64,000 nucleotides of DNA from contig CM052354.1 of the NCBI GenBank assembly GCA_028551475.1, positions 28,109,258-28,173,257 of the forward strand, read 5' to 3'. A model generated the notes under the pieces. That model had not been told where the DNA came from. It saw only the letters and a program-made list of their open reading frames with translations, and did no database searches. Of this stretch, positions 33,871 through 46,047 are shown one piece after another. The stretch is from Casuarina equisetifolia (Eukaryota; Streptophyta; Magnoliopsida; Fagales; Casuarinaceae). The position numbers and the translations under genes were made by a program. The stretch's first letter is position 1; every line of letters begins with the position of its first letter.

Positions 33871-34291
33871 TGACCTTTTATGGAGTTCTTGAGCTTCGGA
33901 GCTCCTCCAGGAGTTCGAACCTTGAGTCGGCTAGGTGACTGAGCTGGTTGCGATTTTTTAAGTTTACTTTTTGCTTGGTGGTTTGACTTTTTACCCGTCG
34001 ACATTGACGACGTCTGTTGATGATCGCTGGCGAGGATTTTGAGCTTCTGGAGCTCCACCTGGAGTTCGAGCTCGGAGTCGCCTCAGCGACTAAGCCGGTG
34101 TGGTTACTTAAAGTATTCCACATGTTATGTGGTATGATATATTAAAGAAAAGAATTTTCCAATCAATTTTTTTAAATGGTTAAAAGAAGAGTTAAATGTT
34201 GTTCCAGAAAAAACTTCATTAATTGATATGCTGAAGTGTTCATTTTCCTCCGATTTTAAAATTACAGGATTTGTGGACAACGAATTCAACC
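33871..34291 (+). other. Leader/intron region of B3 unit 4
   Basis: Two passes of the GAGCTTCTGGAGCTCC-type segment (33881-33955 and 34020-34105) lie before an intron-like AT-rich stretch. That stretch ends at the acceptor CAG 34265-34267. The exon then has 24 bases before the ATG at 34292, which stands in a good context (ACCATGG). Confidence 0.5.
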
Positions 34292-34720
34292 ATGGTTAGA
34301 AGACCAAGAAATGGACGTCGTGATCATAAGAACGTAGGATATCGGAGGGGCGTAAACACCCATTTTCATCGTCGCCTATTATTTGAGAAGGAATTGTCAG
34401 CCAATGACTTGGAAAAATTCTATATTCCAAAGGAACATGTCGGCACAATCCATCGTGCAGCTCTAAATGGAGGGGAACCGAATGTTATGAATCTTCTTAT
34501 CCATGACGCTGGCATGAATCCCTGGTCACTCCGATTAAGTGAAACTACAGGTGAAAGATACTCTCTCACCGGAAATTGGAAGCGCTTTGTTCGTGCAAAG
34601 AAGCTACGCCAAGGAGAACCTATCCAATTCTATGAGCTCACAAGCAAGAGAGGATGCGGAGTGACATTGTTCCAGATTAGTCATTTCGAACTTTTCGGAC
34701 ATCCAATTGACCAAGTCTGA
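34292..34720 (+). CDS. B3-domain protein, unit 4
   Basis: An intact 142-residue single-B3-domain protein, probably nuclear and DNA-binding. I start it at 34292 because the Met and following Arg (MVR) are conserved in the other units and the context is ACCATGG. An upstream in-frame TTG at 34271 is not a credible start. Residues 1-28 are basic (MVRRPRNGRRDH). The B3 core runs from about residue 30: LLFEKELSANDLEKFYIP (first strand and DNA-contacting loop), then NLLIHDAG, MNPWSLRLSE, YSLTGNWKRFVRAKKL and EPIQFYEL, ending FELFGHPIDQV. This matches the L-x-F-x-K-x-L...Y-x-L-T-x-x-W-x-x-F-V pattern of B3 domains. It diverges strongly from units 1-3 and pairs with unit 5. The short single-domain architecture is common in plant B3 (REM/DUF313-like) families. 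The exact subfamily is not assigned. Confidence 0.75.
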   Translation: MVRRPRNGRRDHKNVGYRRGVNTHFHRRLLFEKELSANDLEKFYIPKEHVGTIHRAALNGGEPNVMNLLIHDAGMNPWSLRLSETTGERYSLTGNWKRFVRAKKLRQGEPIQFYELTSKRGCGVTLFQISHFELFGHPIDQV

Positions 34721-35735
34721 ACTTGATGTTTTGGCTTCTTGTAGTTTATTTCAATGAAGTGTGTTAGTGCATTTTCAGGGTGTCTGTTATCAGTTTCCTT
34801 TCTATGGTTGTAGGGCCGTGGGTGGCCGTTCTTTCTGGTTGCTTACTTTTGTGTGTTTTTCTCCCTATGTTTGAGGCTTCTGGGTGGTAGCCGCCCGTAT
34901 TGTGGTTGTACGATTTCATTTCGGTTTCCTGTCAGTTTTCTCTAAAAGTTTGCATATTTAATAAGAAAGTCCGTAGTTTCCATCAATTCAACTCTATCTT
35001 GGAATTTCTTTTTCTCCATTATTGGCATTTTTAACAATGAACTGGAAGTTAGCTCCACTTTGATAACATAAATGACAAACTAAAATTCTCTTCTAAACCA
35101 ATCAGACTTACAAGGAAAATTCTGTAAGGTTTCATAGGAAAGCGGTGAGTAAACAATCAGCTTGTGTTATTTGTGTTTCAAGGGTTGCCAAACGCCTAGT
35201 TTGGTATTTCACTATTGTGATACCTTGATTGGAACAGAACGGTGAAGACCAATTATGGATGTTAGGGCCGCGAAGACCGGTTGTAATCGAACCTATTACT
35301 CTGTTTTGAAATTTGATTCAAAGAATCCACAACTCGTAGGATCGTCGATGACACGACAGCCGAGAAGAAAGATAATACTGGAATTAATGATTTGAAAAGA
35401 GAGCACGTTCTAGCGTGGGATCGAGTTATTGGCTAGTGGGTGTGCCTTCTTATATGGCCTGCCTAGAGTTTCCATGAAAGTACATTCTTATAATAACGCT
35501 TAAACTTCACCACATTTGTTTCACAAGGGTAAGGTATTATATGATAAGACAATTATTACAATCTAAGTTGAACTTTTATTACAATTACATGCAAAAAGAG
35601 AAGAGAAGTGAGTAGGTGCTCTTCTTTAGGGAAGAAACTATTTATGTTTTCATCAACTGGTCGTTGGTTCCAGGCCCTTCGGCCCTTCACTTTCCACCTC
35701 TGGGCCTAGATGGGTTGAAGAGTTGTCCTGTGTTA
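34721..35735 (+). other. 3' flank of B3 unit 4 and unannotated DNA
   Basis: The 3' UTR-like part (to about 35010) resembles the unit 5 flank (38063-38330), including TTAATAAGAAAGT (34958) against CTAATAAGAAAGT (38258). A fragment of the 15.4/29.6 kb block lies at 35130-35160. The remainder is unrecognised. Confidence 0.45.
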
Positions 35736-36645
35736 TGCTCATATAGGACTTGTGATATGTTTGCCACAATCCCATTAATCCCAAATCTTGGTCCAAGTAC
35801 GTCATAATCCTCTTGGCCCAACCCATAGCTAGTTTGTTCATGTAGAGGCTTTGTATTTGGAAGAGAAAAGCATCTAGGATCGAAAAATGATGTCGTTTCA
35901 GAGCCTATGTTGGCCCATTAGTCTGTGCCTTGGGCGAAACTAGGATAAGTTACTCTCTAGTGACTATACATTAAAAAAGCAAGTAAAAAAGTTTTAAGTC
36001 ATATAGGGAAGTGTGATTAATCTTCCCATTAAATTAACATTTTAAATTAAAACCTAGGTCTGTGATAGGATGTTATGATTTAAAACCACATAAATAGTAG
36101 GTGGCATATCCACGAGTCCTTCGCGCTTTTAAATCCAACGGTGAAAATATTGATGGAGGCTATCGGGTTAGAAGAAGAAAGCATAGTCTATGTCGTTCGA
36201 GCAGGCAAAAAATCATCCCACGGTGCTTATCCAAGCACTCAGAAGCTTTATAAAATACCCATACACTCTTTGGCAGCTCCTTGACCAACCATGCCTCAGC
36301 AAAATACCCATCGACTCCTAGCCACATTTGGATCAATTGGGAACACTTCACAGGGAGTCTAACACTGAGTTGATGGCGAAACTTGGACCAATTGGAGTTG
36401 ATCGATCTTACCTATCAACTCCTTGGCAACACTTGGACCAACTGCCCAACGGCAAAATACCAAGTCAATTGCCTGGGCTTGCTTAGCAGCATAATCTATG
36501 CCGTTCAAGAAGATGTGGCCTTTAATGGTCGAGGTCCCACATTGCTCACTCGGATGGCACTCCCAGGCTTTATAAGATCAAAAAGCCGCCTTCTGTGGCT
36601 TAAATTATCTGGGGTAAGTACACATGGCAAAAATCCATGCAAAGT
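35736..36645 (+). repeat. Upstream module of B3 unit 5
   Basis: Homologous to parts of 31390-33690: the CCCAAATCTTGGTCCAAGTA segment (compare 10797), GGGCGAAACTAGGATAAGTT (compare 31503) and the ATACCCATC/CAACACTTGGACC phrases. The long AT-rich middle present in units 2 and 4 is deleted here. Non-coding. Confidence 0.55.
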
Positions 36646-36651
36646 GTCCCG

Positions 36652-36918
36652 GGACCGGAACGCAAGCGTGTCATAAATTATTACAAGGACCGGCATGATT
36701 TGTCAAAAATTACACGGACCGGCATGCAACCGTGCCAGAAATTATTACAAGGATCGGCATGTTTTGTCAAAAATTACACGGACTGGAATGCAAACTTTGG
36801 GAAAATTACAGGGACCGGCATGTTATGCCAAAAAGTAACAAGGACTGTCCTGTTTTTCCAAAACTTACAGGGACCGGAATGCAAATGTGCCGAAAAGTAA
36901 CAGGGACTGGCCTGACAT
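36652..36918 (+). repeat. Minisatellite, ~8 units with alternating 35/29-bp lengths
   Basis: Each unit starts GGACCGG (or GGACTGG) and ends AAATTACA or AAAGTAACA. Unit lengths read 35, 29, 35, 29, 32, 30, 29, 33, so the early part is a 64-bp dimer repeat. It lies in the leader region of B3 unit 5 only. An ORF spans it on the + strand, but length variation not divisible by three argues against coding. It is not a CRISPR: there are no spacers of unique sequence and this is a nuclear plant context. Confidence 0.9.
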
Positions 36919-37633
36919 GTACATATTGTCTTCTCCCAGTCGATTCCATCTTCATCTTCGCTTTTCTGCAAGTTCCATCTCGTTTGAAAGAGTATTCAAG
37001 TTGTAATTTTTCTTTTAAGGTCATTGCATTCTTTCTTTAACTATTTCATATAACTTCATTCTTTTTAAGGTTATACTTTTTATAACCTGTTTGTGTCTCA
37101 TGAGATCAACCAAATCAAAATTAGACGTAATTTTCTCATAGTTGGCATAGCTTTAAATCTTAGACTGGCAGGGGCTTATTCTCCTCCTGGTCGCCCTCAT
37201 CGGTACTCTATTCTCCGGACCGGTGAAGTACCCGGTAATGTTTATGCCTTTGCGGCCAGCCCAAGTCGATTAGGGAGTAGTCAAATGCCCACCCCTCTCC
37301 TTTCCTTCTTCTCTTGAATCTCCTCTACATGATTTTGAGCTTCTGCAGCTCCTCTGGACTTGGAACCCTGAGTAGGCTAGGCGACTGAGTAGGCTAGGCG
37401 ACTGAGCTGGTTGCAATTTTCTTAATTTTTTAAGTTAGTGCCATTACTTGAGTATTCCACATGTTATATGGTATGATAGATTAAGGAATAAAATTTTGTA
37501 ATCAGCTGTCTCGAATAGTTAAAATAAAGGTTAAAGATTGTTCCTGACAAGCACTTCATCGATTAATATGTCAACGTGTTCATTTTTTTGTCTGATTTGA
37601 GAATTACAGAATTTGCGGAAAACAAGTTCGATC
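36919..37633 (+). other. Leader/intron region of B3 unit 5
   Basis: The part at 37081-37165 aligns with unit 2 (13415-13500), unit 3 (17270-17360) and unit 6 (47930-48015), with a shared CCTGT...TCTCATGAGATCAACCAA phrase. One degenerate pass of the GAGCTTCTGGAG-type segment lies at 37331-37400, with a small tandem GTAGGCTAGGCGACTGA duplication. The acceptor CAG is at 37607-37609. Confidence 0.5.
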
Positions 37634-38062
37634 ATGGCTAGAGGACCAAGAAACGGACACGGGGTTCATGCGAACGTAGGATGTCAGAGATGTGTAAGCA
37701 CCCCTTGTCATCGTCGGCTGCTGTTTGAGAAGAAATTGTCACCAAATGACTTGAAAAAATGTTACATTCCAAGGGAACATGTTGGCACACTCCATCGTGC
37801 AGCTCTGAACGGAAGGGAAGCAAATATCACAAATCTTCTTTTCCATGATGCTGGTATGAACCACTGGGTATTTCGATTAAGTGAAAATAAAGGTGGAAGA
37901 TTTTCTCTCACGGGAGATTGGGGGCAGTTTCTTGGTGCAAAGAAGCTAAACAAAGGAGAAACTATCCAATTCTATGAGCTCACGTGCAAGAAAGAAAGTG
38001 GGGCAACATTTTTCCAGATTAGTCATTTTGAACTTTTCGGACATCCAATTGACAAAGCCTAA
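37634..38062 (+). CDS. B3-domain protein, unit 5
   Basis: An intact 142-residue B3 protein, the closest paralogue of unit 4. The start at 37634 (MARGPRNGHG) matches the conserved family Met. The core is visible from about residue 30: LLFEKKLSPNDLKKCYIP, NLLFHDAG, MNHWVFRLSE, FSLTGDWGQFLGAKKL, ETIQFYEL, ending FELFGHPIDKA. The same length and no indels relative to unit 4 suggest selection or recent duplication. The expected role is DNA binding in the nucleus; the target is unknown. A minisatellite in its leader region is the main structural difference from unit 4. Confidence 0.75.
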   Translation: MARGPRNGHGVHANVGCQRCVSTPCHRRLLFEKKLSPNDLKKCYIPREHVGTLHRAALNGREANITNLLFHDAGMNHWVFRLSENKGGRFSLTGDWGQFLGAKKLNKGETIQFYELTCKKESGATFFQISHFELFGHPIDKA

Positions 38063-38705
38063 ACTTGATGTTTTGGTTTATCGTCGTTTATATTCAGGTT
38101 GTCTGTTTCTTTTATCAGTGATCAGTTTCCTTTCTACGTTTGTGGGGACCTTGTGTTGTATTCTCTCTCTGCTTGGCTTTTGGGGGCAAGTCGCATGTAG
38201 TGTGGCCTTAGCCTGCCATTTTTGCATCTTGTAAATATTTTTCTAAAAGTTTGCTTATCTAATAAGAAAGTGTGTGATTACCATCAATTAAACTCTCTAT
38301 TGGAATTTCTTTCTCTATTATTAGCATTTTTAATTTTCTAATAAGCTATGAAGTGGGAGTTACCTCAACTTTGATGACATAAATGGGAAACTAAAATTTT
38401 CTTGCAGACCAGTCAGACTAGGTAGTTTAAATACAACGGTCCTTATTTTTTCTTTTTTTCTTTTTTCTTTTTTCTTTTTTCTTTTTGGGATGAATACACT
38501 AAAACAAAAAGAACTCCATTTCCTTAAAAAGTCGCCCAAAATATTCAGCATTCCAGCTCAACAAATATAGGTTTGAGTCGGTCAAGATACTATGACCCCA
38601 CTTTTTTGGTTTAGTACAAGAAAGATTCCCGTGTGGAGCATTTAATGCATTTTGCTTTCAAACCCACTAAAACTTAACATGCAACCTTCGGCCAACACGG
38701 TTCCT
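38063..38705 (+). other. 3' flank of B3 unit 5
   Basis: Contains a 3' UTR-like stretch related to unit 4, then a C(T)6-7 microsatellite at about 38444-38487, then unrecognised sequence. The A/B PAP duplication begins at about 38706. Confidence 0.5.
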
Positions 38706-39007
38706 TAGACAGATCAAGAAAAACACAGCCATGGCCGGCTAGTTGAATATGATGGCGACTTTGCCGAACAATATGAAAAGAAGTCATGAGTCTCTCCCTT
38801 CAATTATTAAAGATTAAATTTAATGAATCGGTATGGTGAATTTTCTGCGTAGCTTCACCGCTATAGGTCAACATACAACATTCAGTTGACCAAGCACAGC
38901 TGAGATATCAGAGAATGTGAAACAGGGTCTAGGCCGGCTTTTTAAACATGAGAGTTGAGACCTCATTGTTCAACTTTTGAGATTTGCGCAGCTTGTTTAC
39001 ACAAGCT

Positions 39008-39459
39008 ATGGAGAGCTTCGGGTCCATGAAAGTTGCGTTGATGGTATCGTTGCTGGTGCATTGTGTTGCAGCTCACGGAAGGCATGGAGCTGGGGAGCAA
39101 CCCCTGTCCAAGATCGCCATCCACAGGGCTGTCTACGCGCTTCATGATAATGCTTCTGTCAAAGCAGAACCGGTCCTTCTCGGCACCAAGGTATCTTTAG
39201 TTGGTTTCTGCTCAAGTTCATTCCATACAAAGCCATTTTTCGAGTTAGCTTTAATGGGACAGTGTTATAAGGTTTGGTTGATTCACTCGGAAATTAGTGT
39301 AAAGAGGTTTATAGTGTTCGAGAAATTTGAAGTCTTTGTTTGAGAAGTAATCGGAAACAGACATTTTGAACAGTGGAAAAGGATAAGAACACTACTTCTG
39401 TGCACCTCTTTCACTCTCTCTTCCTCTTCTTCCTTTGAAACGAAGAATATGTCATGTGT

Positions 39460-39503
<44 letters not shown>

Positions 39504-42500
39504 CTTTTTTTGTTGTGTGTGAACGGATAGATTGGGATTGACTGCAGGGCCTCAAAAGATGTGAACCTGAATTATTACGTCCATTTGATCATTGACCACC
39601 GGCTTTTGAGTTTTCACATTACTTAAAACAAGTCCTACCTATTTATAATTAAGAATACTTTACGGTTTCTCATGAGAGATTGATGCCTGAAGCAACACTA
39701 ACTTAAGCTTTGTAAATGAAAAATATGTTATCCCAAATCTAAATCTCTGGTTTTTTAACAGCTCACTTAATATGAAAGTGATGTATGCCTGACTTATATG
39801 CAGGGAAAAGATTCCCAGTGGGTCACCGTGAAACTTGAATCTCCTGCTCCTTCTAGCAATGATTGGGTTGCAGTTTTCTCTCCAGCAAATTTCAAGTAAC
39901 TTTTGCATTACTATTTCTTAATTAATTTCTTTGCTGTCCTTTTGTACATATTTTCATTGCATGGAGGACTAAAATTCACAATATATTCCTCAGCTCATCC
40001 ACCTGCCCACCTGGCAATGAATTAAAACAGCAGGCTCCATATATATGCACAGCTCCAATAAAAGTTTGTATTATATCAATTTATCCTTTATTTATCTCAA
40101 GTCACTTGCATTTGATATTTTCTTAATTAATTCTACTAATGATTATTTCTCACTTTCAGTATAAGTTTGCCAATGATTCCAATTCTAAATATACAAAATC
40201 AGGGAAAGCATTTCTAAAATTTCTATTAATCAATCACCGAGCAGATTTTTTATTTGCATTATTCTCAGGCGGTTTATCAAATGTAAGTATGTACATTGAT
40301 CTAGTTACATTTAGCATATTTCTTTTATTTCTCAAGTCTAAATCATTCAATAAAGAGAATGAGATTTCCAATGTAGACTAAGTTTACATTCTCATGTTTC
40401 AGCCTAAACTATTGGCAATTTCAAATACCATAACTTTTGCGAATCCAAAAGCACCACTTTATCCTCGCCTCTCTCAAGGGAAATCTTGGAATGAAGTAAG
40501 TTCGTTGTCACTTTCTTTTCACAAAAATCTATCTAATTATATCTAAGTTGTTTGTTCTATTAATATCAATCTAAAAGTAAGCCTTGACAAAAAGTCTAGA
40601 TTGTTCGATGTGATCAACTAATGTTTCCTGTAGTTTAGTTTTCTGGATATATGAACGAACACCCTCATGTCCATTAAACCTTGTTCTGCTTTTATGCAGA
40701 TGACAGTAACTTGGACAAGTGGCTACAACATTGTCGAGGCTGTAGCTCTTGTAGAGTGGGGTCTTAAGGGTGAATCTCAAACTCAATCACCCGCTGGAAC
40801 ATTGACTTTTAATCGAAATGCCATGTGTGGTATGATCTATCTCCTCTAATTCACCAGAGAGTATGAAAATGTTTAGGCTACGCACTAAGAAGTGTTTGGT
40901 TTTTCATTTTGTAGGACCGCCAGCACGAACAGTTGGTTGGCGTGATCCTGGTTTCATTCACACGGGTTTTTTAAAAGAATTGTGGCCAGATTCACTGTGA
41001 GCAACTTATCTAGCATGAATTATATTGTAAAAGCGCTTGGATAATTGTTTTCAAGGTTCTAATATGATTGTTTATTCAGGTACACTTATAGACTCGGTCA
41101 TAGGTTGTTTAATGGTACCTATATCTGGAGCAAGTCTTATTATTTCAAGTCATCACCATATCCAGGGCAAGACTCATTACAGCGTGTTGTGATTTTCGGT
41201 GACATGGGAAAGGTACAATTAACAAAATGAGTTGCAAAAAGTGCAGTAAATGAAGAATCATCCTCTTACTACTAGTAAAGCTTCTTCATTGTTCTATATG
41301 CCCTCCCGTACTTCAAACTATGCAAATTAAATTCTTAGATACTAATTTACGAGAGGAACGAGATTAGAAACCATTACTTAGCGTAATTTGTGAGTATATG
41401 ACTTATGATGTGATTTATGGTGTAGCAATTGCTTGCCCTGTACAATTCAGGGCATGAAAACCCTTGGTAGCAATTTATAACATTCGACATATGGGCTATA
41501 GTTGTTTCTCTAAATTTCTTCTTTTGCTCTAGTTTCAATCAAATCAAACAAACAATCATGGTTTTTCCAATGTTTCATACTATCAACTGCATTCTTTCTA
41601 GCACTGGTATCAACTGTCTAGTGAACGTTGAATGGACAAACAAAGTAGAAGTTGTTAAATATGTTGTTTTGTTAGAATGAATTCTCTTTATAAGGCTAGC
41701 TATGATATTACACTCTTGATTCCACTTGTTACAAAAAGATTTACCTTGTCCATATGTTCTTAGGCCGAACGTGATGGTTCAAATGAGTACAATAATTATC
41801 AACCAGGGTCGCTCAACACCACAGATCAACTCATCAAAGACTTGGACAACATCGACATAATTTTTCATATTGGAGATATCACATATGCAAATGGATACAT
41901 CTCGCAATGGGACCAGTTCACATCACAAGTCGAGCCCATTGCATCAACTGTACCATACATGATTGCGAGGTCCACTTGCTTACGATGCCCTTGCCACTTT
42001 GGTTATGTTGTTATGTTTCAAGCATAAAGACCATACAATCTTTTGTAACTTACATATATACTCCTTACAGTGGCAATCATGAACGTGATGTACCCGGAAC
42101 AGGATCGTTTTATGACTCAAATGATTCAGGTGGTGAATGTGGTGTGCTTGCCGAGACTATGTTTTATGTTCCTGCTGAGAATAGAGCCAAGTTTTGGTGA
42201 GTAAACAAATTGTTTCTTGAGTTATAATTGAAGGGTGTAACTTTTGTAAGTTCTTTTATGTGTTACATTTTGAATTTATGATTGATTGGTCCCAACAGGT
42301 ATTCAACAGATTACGGTATGTTCCGCTTTTGTATAGCTGACAGTGAACATGATTGGAGGGAGGGTTCTGAACAATACAAGTTTATAGAGAAATGTCTAGC
42401 GTCGGCAGATCGGCAAAAACAACCATGGTTGATCTTTGCTGCTCACCGTGTTCTTGGTTATTCCTCCTCTTACTGGAAGGACGGCTCATTTGGGGTGCCC

Positions 42501-43118
42501 ATGGGAAGGGAAAGCTTGCAAAAGTTGTGGCAAAAGTACAAAGTGGACATTGCATTCTATGGCCATGTCCATAACTACGAGAGAACATGCCCCATATACG
42601 AGGTATGAACAATACAAAAATGAAGGTGTATGTGCACATACATAAAATTAAAACTATATGTTGAACCTGAAAATGACAACTATATTCATGTACTACTTTA
42701 TCTGCTTTATGTGTTAATTACTTGCAAGTGCTTAAGTTCATGAGATTAGAGCAAGCTGTAACCATTGTACTAATATTCTAAGTTACTTGATCTTTCTGTG
42801 GGGGTGATGCAGAATCAATGTGTGAATTCAGAAAAATCTCACTATTCAGGCATCGTGAATGGAACAATCAACATAGTTGTTGGAGGGGGAGGAAGTCACT
42901 TATCAGATTTTGGACCAGTACAAACTAGTTGGAGTCTTTTCAGAGATTCTGACTTTGGCTTTGTCAAATTAACTGCATTTAACCACTCGTCCCTTCTCCT
43001 GGAGTACAAAAAGAGCAGTGATGGGAAAGTGTATGATTCCTTTACCATTTTAAGAGAGTATAGCGATGTTTTAGCTTGCGTACCTGATGGTTGCGAGCCA
43101 ACCACATTAGCTTCTTGA
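39008..43118 (+). CDS. Purple acid phosphatase A (PAP27/PAP1-like, probably inactive type)
   Basis: Twelve exons: 39008-39190, 39804-39895, 39994-40063, 40160-40282, 40403-40495, 40700-40829, 40915-40996, 41080-41212, 41764-41969, 42071-42196, 42299-42602, 42813-43118. All junctions are GT-AG and the frame closes to 615 residues. A signal peptide covers about residues 1-21 (MKVALMVSLLVHCVAA). The fibronectin-III-like PAP N domain starts near 188 (MTVTWTSGYN), and the metallophosphoesterase domain runs from about 291. Metal-ligand motifs are GDMGK (298), GDITY (339), GNHE (372), AAH (His462) and GHVH (501). After AAH the sequence RVLGYSSSYW lacks the histidine pair of active plant PAPs. The C-terminal domain has VVGGGGSHLSDF. 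The location is the secretory pathway or apoplast. First of four tandem genes. Confidence 0.93.
39463..39500 (+). repeat. (CT)19 microsatellite in PAP A intron 1
   Basis: A pure CT run of 38 bp in intron 1. The orthologous position in PAP B has a longer, interrupted run, so the tract predates the A/B duplication and has since changed in length. Confidence 0.97.
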
Positions 43119-43208
43119 TTTGATGTAATACCACTGTATGCTTTACCATTTGGCCTGTGAAAGAAAAATTTTCTATGTTGTTAACGTTATAAAGATGTTA
43201 TTACTACA

Positions 43209-43214
43209 AATAAA
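43209..43214 (+). terminator. Putative poly(A) signal of PAP A
   Basis: AATAAA lies 91 bases after the PAP A stop codon. The equivalent stretch in PAP B has AATAAA at 53139-53144. Confidence 0.5.
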
Positions 43215-43950
43215 TAGAAAGTTTAAGTCATTTTCCTTTGTTTCTCTCTACATGAGTGATATGATTTGTGATGCTACGATATTTCTTAGGGATGGTGTCT
43301 TGTTAATAATGACGTGACAAACGTTTTATGTAATCTAAAATTTATTTAAGAGATCTTTTATCTTTAAATTAATTTTTAGATATTAAGAAGTTTATTTCAC
43401 TTTAAAAATTAACTCATAAATTTGAGGAATACACTTGTGCCTAATCAAATGCACATACCCATACCTTAACAATATGGAACTAGACATCCATATTGCAACA
43501 TGCCATTTTGTTGTAGTGGTCTAACACTTGTTTTTTTGTGAACTTTGGACTACTTATATCTATATAGATGTTAAGGAAACAGCTAGGCTTTGATATTATA
43601 TTAAAAAAGTTAATTCCCACCTTAAAAGCTAGGTTATGTAGTATAGGGACATACTTATATTTAACTAGACATACATAATCACACTTCAATATTGTAGGAC
43701 TAAACATATATATTGCAACATTAGATAGAAATGAGTTTTTCCAATATAAATATTAAAGCTTAAATTTCAAATAATATAGTTATATACTTACAAATCAACT
43801 CCCATAAAAAGGTATTTTTTTCACATTCAAAACAAAGAAGTATATTAAAATCCTACCTATATCCCACCACATCAAGATTTCAACTCCCTATAAATGGAAC
43901 TGTTTCTCTTTTATATGCTAATTTTGGATAAAAATAGGCTTCACAGCACT

Positions 43951-44159
43951 AGAAATTATTAGCCTAATCTTTTGTCGTTGACAAACATTTGACTTAATTG
44001 GGAGCACACGCTACTTCAAACTTCTTGATCTTAGGTTTGACAATGAATGTGATCATGTGTGTATTATTAAAAGAAATAATAAACCTCTTGTTATACTAGT
44101 TTAAAATATTAGTATAACCTCCTATGTTTGCATGCCGCTAAATGTGGGGTCTATGCTGC
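43951..44159. other. Unannotated AT-rich DNA
   Basis: The short gap between the end of the PAP duplication and the copia remnant has no recognisable content. Confidence 0.4.
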
Positions 44160-44800
44160 CAATAGTTAGTTGCATAGTATGCACTTGAGCAATTTCACAT
44201 TAATCTTGTCTTAAAGGTTTTTAAGTACCTCAAGGGTGTTCAAAATTAGATCTCTTATGTCATTGTTGCAAAGCATAGAGCTTGTAGCATGTTGTGATTC
44301 TAATTAGGCCATATGCCTTATGTCATGGAGATCGCTTGTTAGTTTTTGTGTTAAACTAAAAGATTGGTTGATTTCTTGAAAAAAAAAATGAAGAAACAAA
44401 CCCATGGTTTTGTGGTCCTCATTAGAAGCCAAGTATAGAGCTATAATAATGATTGTTTGTAAAATTGATTGGATCTTTGGTTGCTTGGCAATCTCCAGGT
44501 GAAGATACAAAACTAGTTTCTTTGTTTCATGATAATAAATTAAAAAAATAAAAAAATAAAAAATAAAAGAGAATTATGGGACACATTATTAACAACCGAA
44601 ATTTTCATTAATGGTCCCAACATATTAAAATAGATTACCACTTCATCAAGAATAAACAAAAGTAAAGTTTGATTCAAAATCGGCACATTAAAACTCATGA
44701 ATAACCTTCGAATTTGTTGAATAACTTTTCTGAACTTGTTGACTAAAGCCTTATATGGTAAGCAATATGATCTTTCCCCTAAACCATGGGCTTGAAGCGG
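44160..44800 (+). pseudogene. Degraded copia RNase H remnant
   Basis: Read on the + strand with frame changes, the segment gives FKYLKG (44218), LISWKKK (44366), EAKYRAI (44430), NNRNFH then QHIKIDYHF (44590-44640) and THEPSNLLNNFSELVD-like sequence. These follow the order of the copia RNase H domain and the C-terminal pol tail (compare YLAVTP, LISWSS, EAEYKSL and KHIEIDFHF in the first element). Stops occur about every 15-20 codons. An apparent 118-codon ORF on the opposite strand is a shadow. Confidence 0.75.
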
Positions 44801-46047
44801 CTTTTTGGATAATGCCTCTTCGCCCATGTGCATTATTTGAGGCCGGACCATTACTTGACTCGCCTGTTTTATTTGGTTCGGACATGAGCCGTTCATGACC
44901 CAATTTCGCGAGCCTGATGCGCGCTAGTTGTTGCGTTTCACACGAACCGACGTCCCATCATATGGGGTGATATAGCCTTCCTCTCTTGCGCTGCAGCAAC
45001 TACGCACAGCAGAGTTTTTCCATGTAAATCGTGTAATGTTATAATATTGTTGGCTGGTCTTCTTTCCAATCTAATGTTTGGCTATCATGGTTCCTCCATG
45101 TTTGTTGCTGCTCTACTGCTTAATCCTTCAACCTGTATTAGTACTCCTAAGCAGGAGATTTTCTGAAAATTTTCATTATTGCTGGTAAATAATAAAATAT
45201 TTGCAGCCAGTGTGCTTCCAATTTCCAACTTTTGTTGACCTCATCATCACCCTCAATGTTCCGAAAACGTCGACAGAAGAAAATGTGTTTGTTGCTAGTT
45301 CATTTGTGTTTTACGGTCTAGAATGCATATGATTTAATTTTATATATGCTGCAAGGAAAGTACGATATTACCGGGCCTCTAGATTTAAGAGTAGGATTGG
45401 CACCAATAACATAGCGATCTGCCATGTTGGCAAAATTAGATCCCAGTCCACAATTAGTATAATAAGAAAGCATACTATCAATTTCATGACAAATTATCTG
45501 GAGGCGATTAGTTTGAACGGCTAACACAATGTCTTGGAATCTCTTTCAGATCACCAATTTTATAACAGGTGTTCTCAAACATGTCATTATGTGGATCACA
45601 TTTCTGACCCGCAATCAGCGCTGAAGCTACCTAAGTTTTCGATAACTGAAGCACCCCAAGAAAAAAGAAAATGGTAAAGAAAAAGCACGCACTATGTTTT
45701 CAACCGACTCAAATTGTGGGTGGTGTATCCACGACCCGATCACGTTGAATTCAACGGTGAAGATACTGATGCTGGCTGCTGGTATGGAAGAGGAGAAAGC
45801 ATAACCTACGTGGTTCCAGCAAAAAATTTGTGCAGCAGAATAGGTCGTGTAATTTTTACTAGACTCCCTGCGGTCACTCAGAAGCAGTTCAGAAGATAAT
45901 TAAAAAACCCAAAAAAAAAAATATAAAAATAAAACACAAAGTGCACTGATCAACAGAAAGGACTTTACTGGGCTAGTGAGTAAGTAACTATACGCTAAAA
46001 GTGTTTAAGTGTTTTTTACTGGGCTAGGAAAGTACGATATTACCAGG
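44801..46047 (+). repeat. Upstream module of B3 unit 6 (remnant)
   Basis: From about 45120 the DNA matches 30270-30335, and from 45290 to 45850 it matches the unit 2/4 upstream modules (CAAAATTAGATC, CACAATTAGTAT, then TCCACGAC and the AGAGGAGAAAGCATAA stretch). Part of it (GGAAAGTACGATATTACC at 45355) recurs at 46027, next to the TRIM-like element. Non-coding. Confidence 0.55.

Larger units (their letters stand above)
38706..43950 (+). repeat. Segmental duplication, copy A (PAP gene A and flanks)
   Basis: This 5.2-kb block aligns with about 48641-53935 through promoter, all exons, all introns and about 800 bp of 3' flank. Shared left edge: CAGCCATGGCCGGCTAG (38727 and 48658). Introns are nearly as similar as exons, which means the duplication is recent relative to PAP C and D. 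Confidence 0.88.

Noticed and set aside
36637-36900. 87-codon ORF through the GGACCGG minisatellite
   Set aside because: Unit lengths are not multiples of three and the frame is kept only by chance. No protein motif is present.
36652-36918. CRISPR-like array
   Set aside because: The repeats are contiguous and degenerate with no unique spacers. It is an ordinary minisatellite.
44540-44896. 118-codon - strand ORF
   Set aside because: It is the reverse shadow of the degraded + strand copia RNase H tail, whose motifs are recognisable on the other strand.
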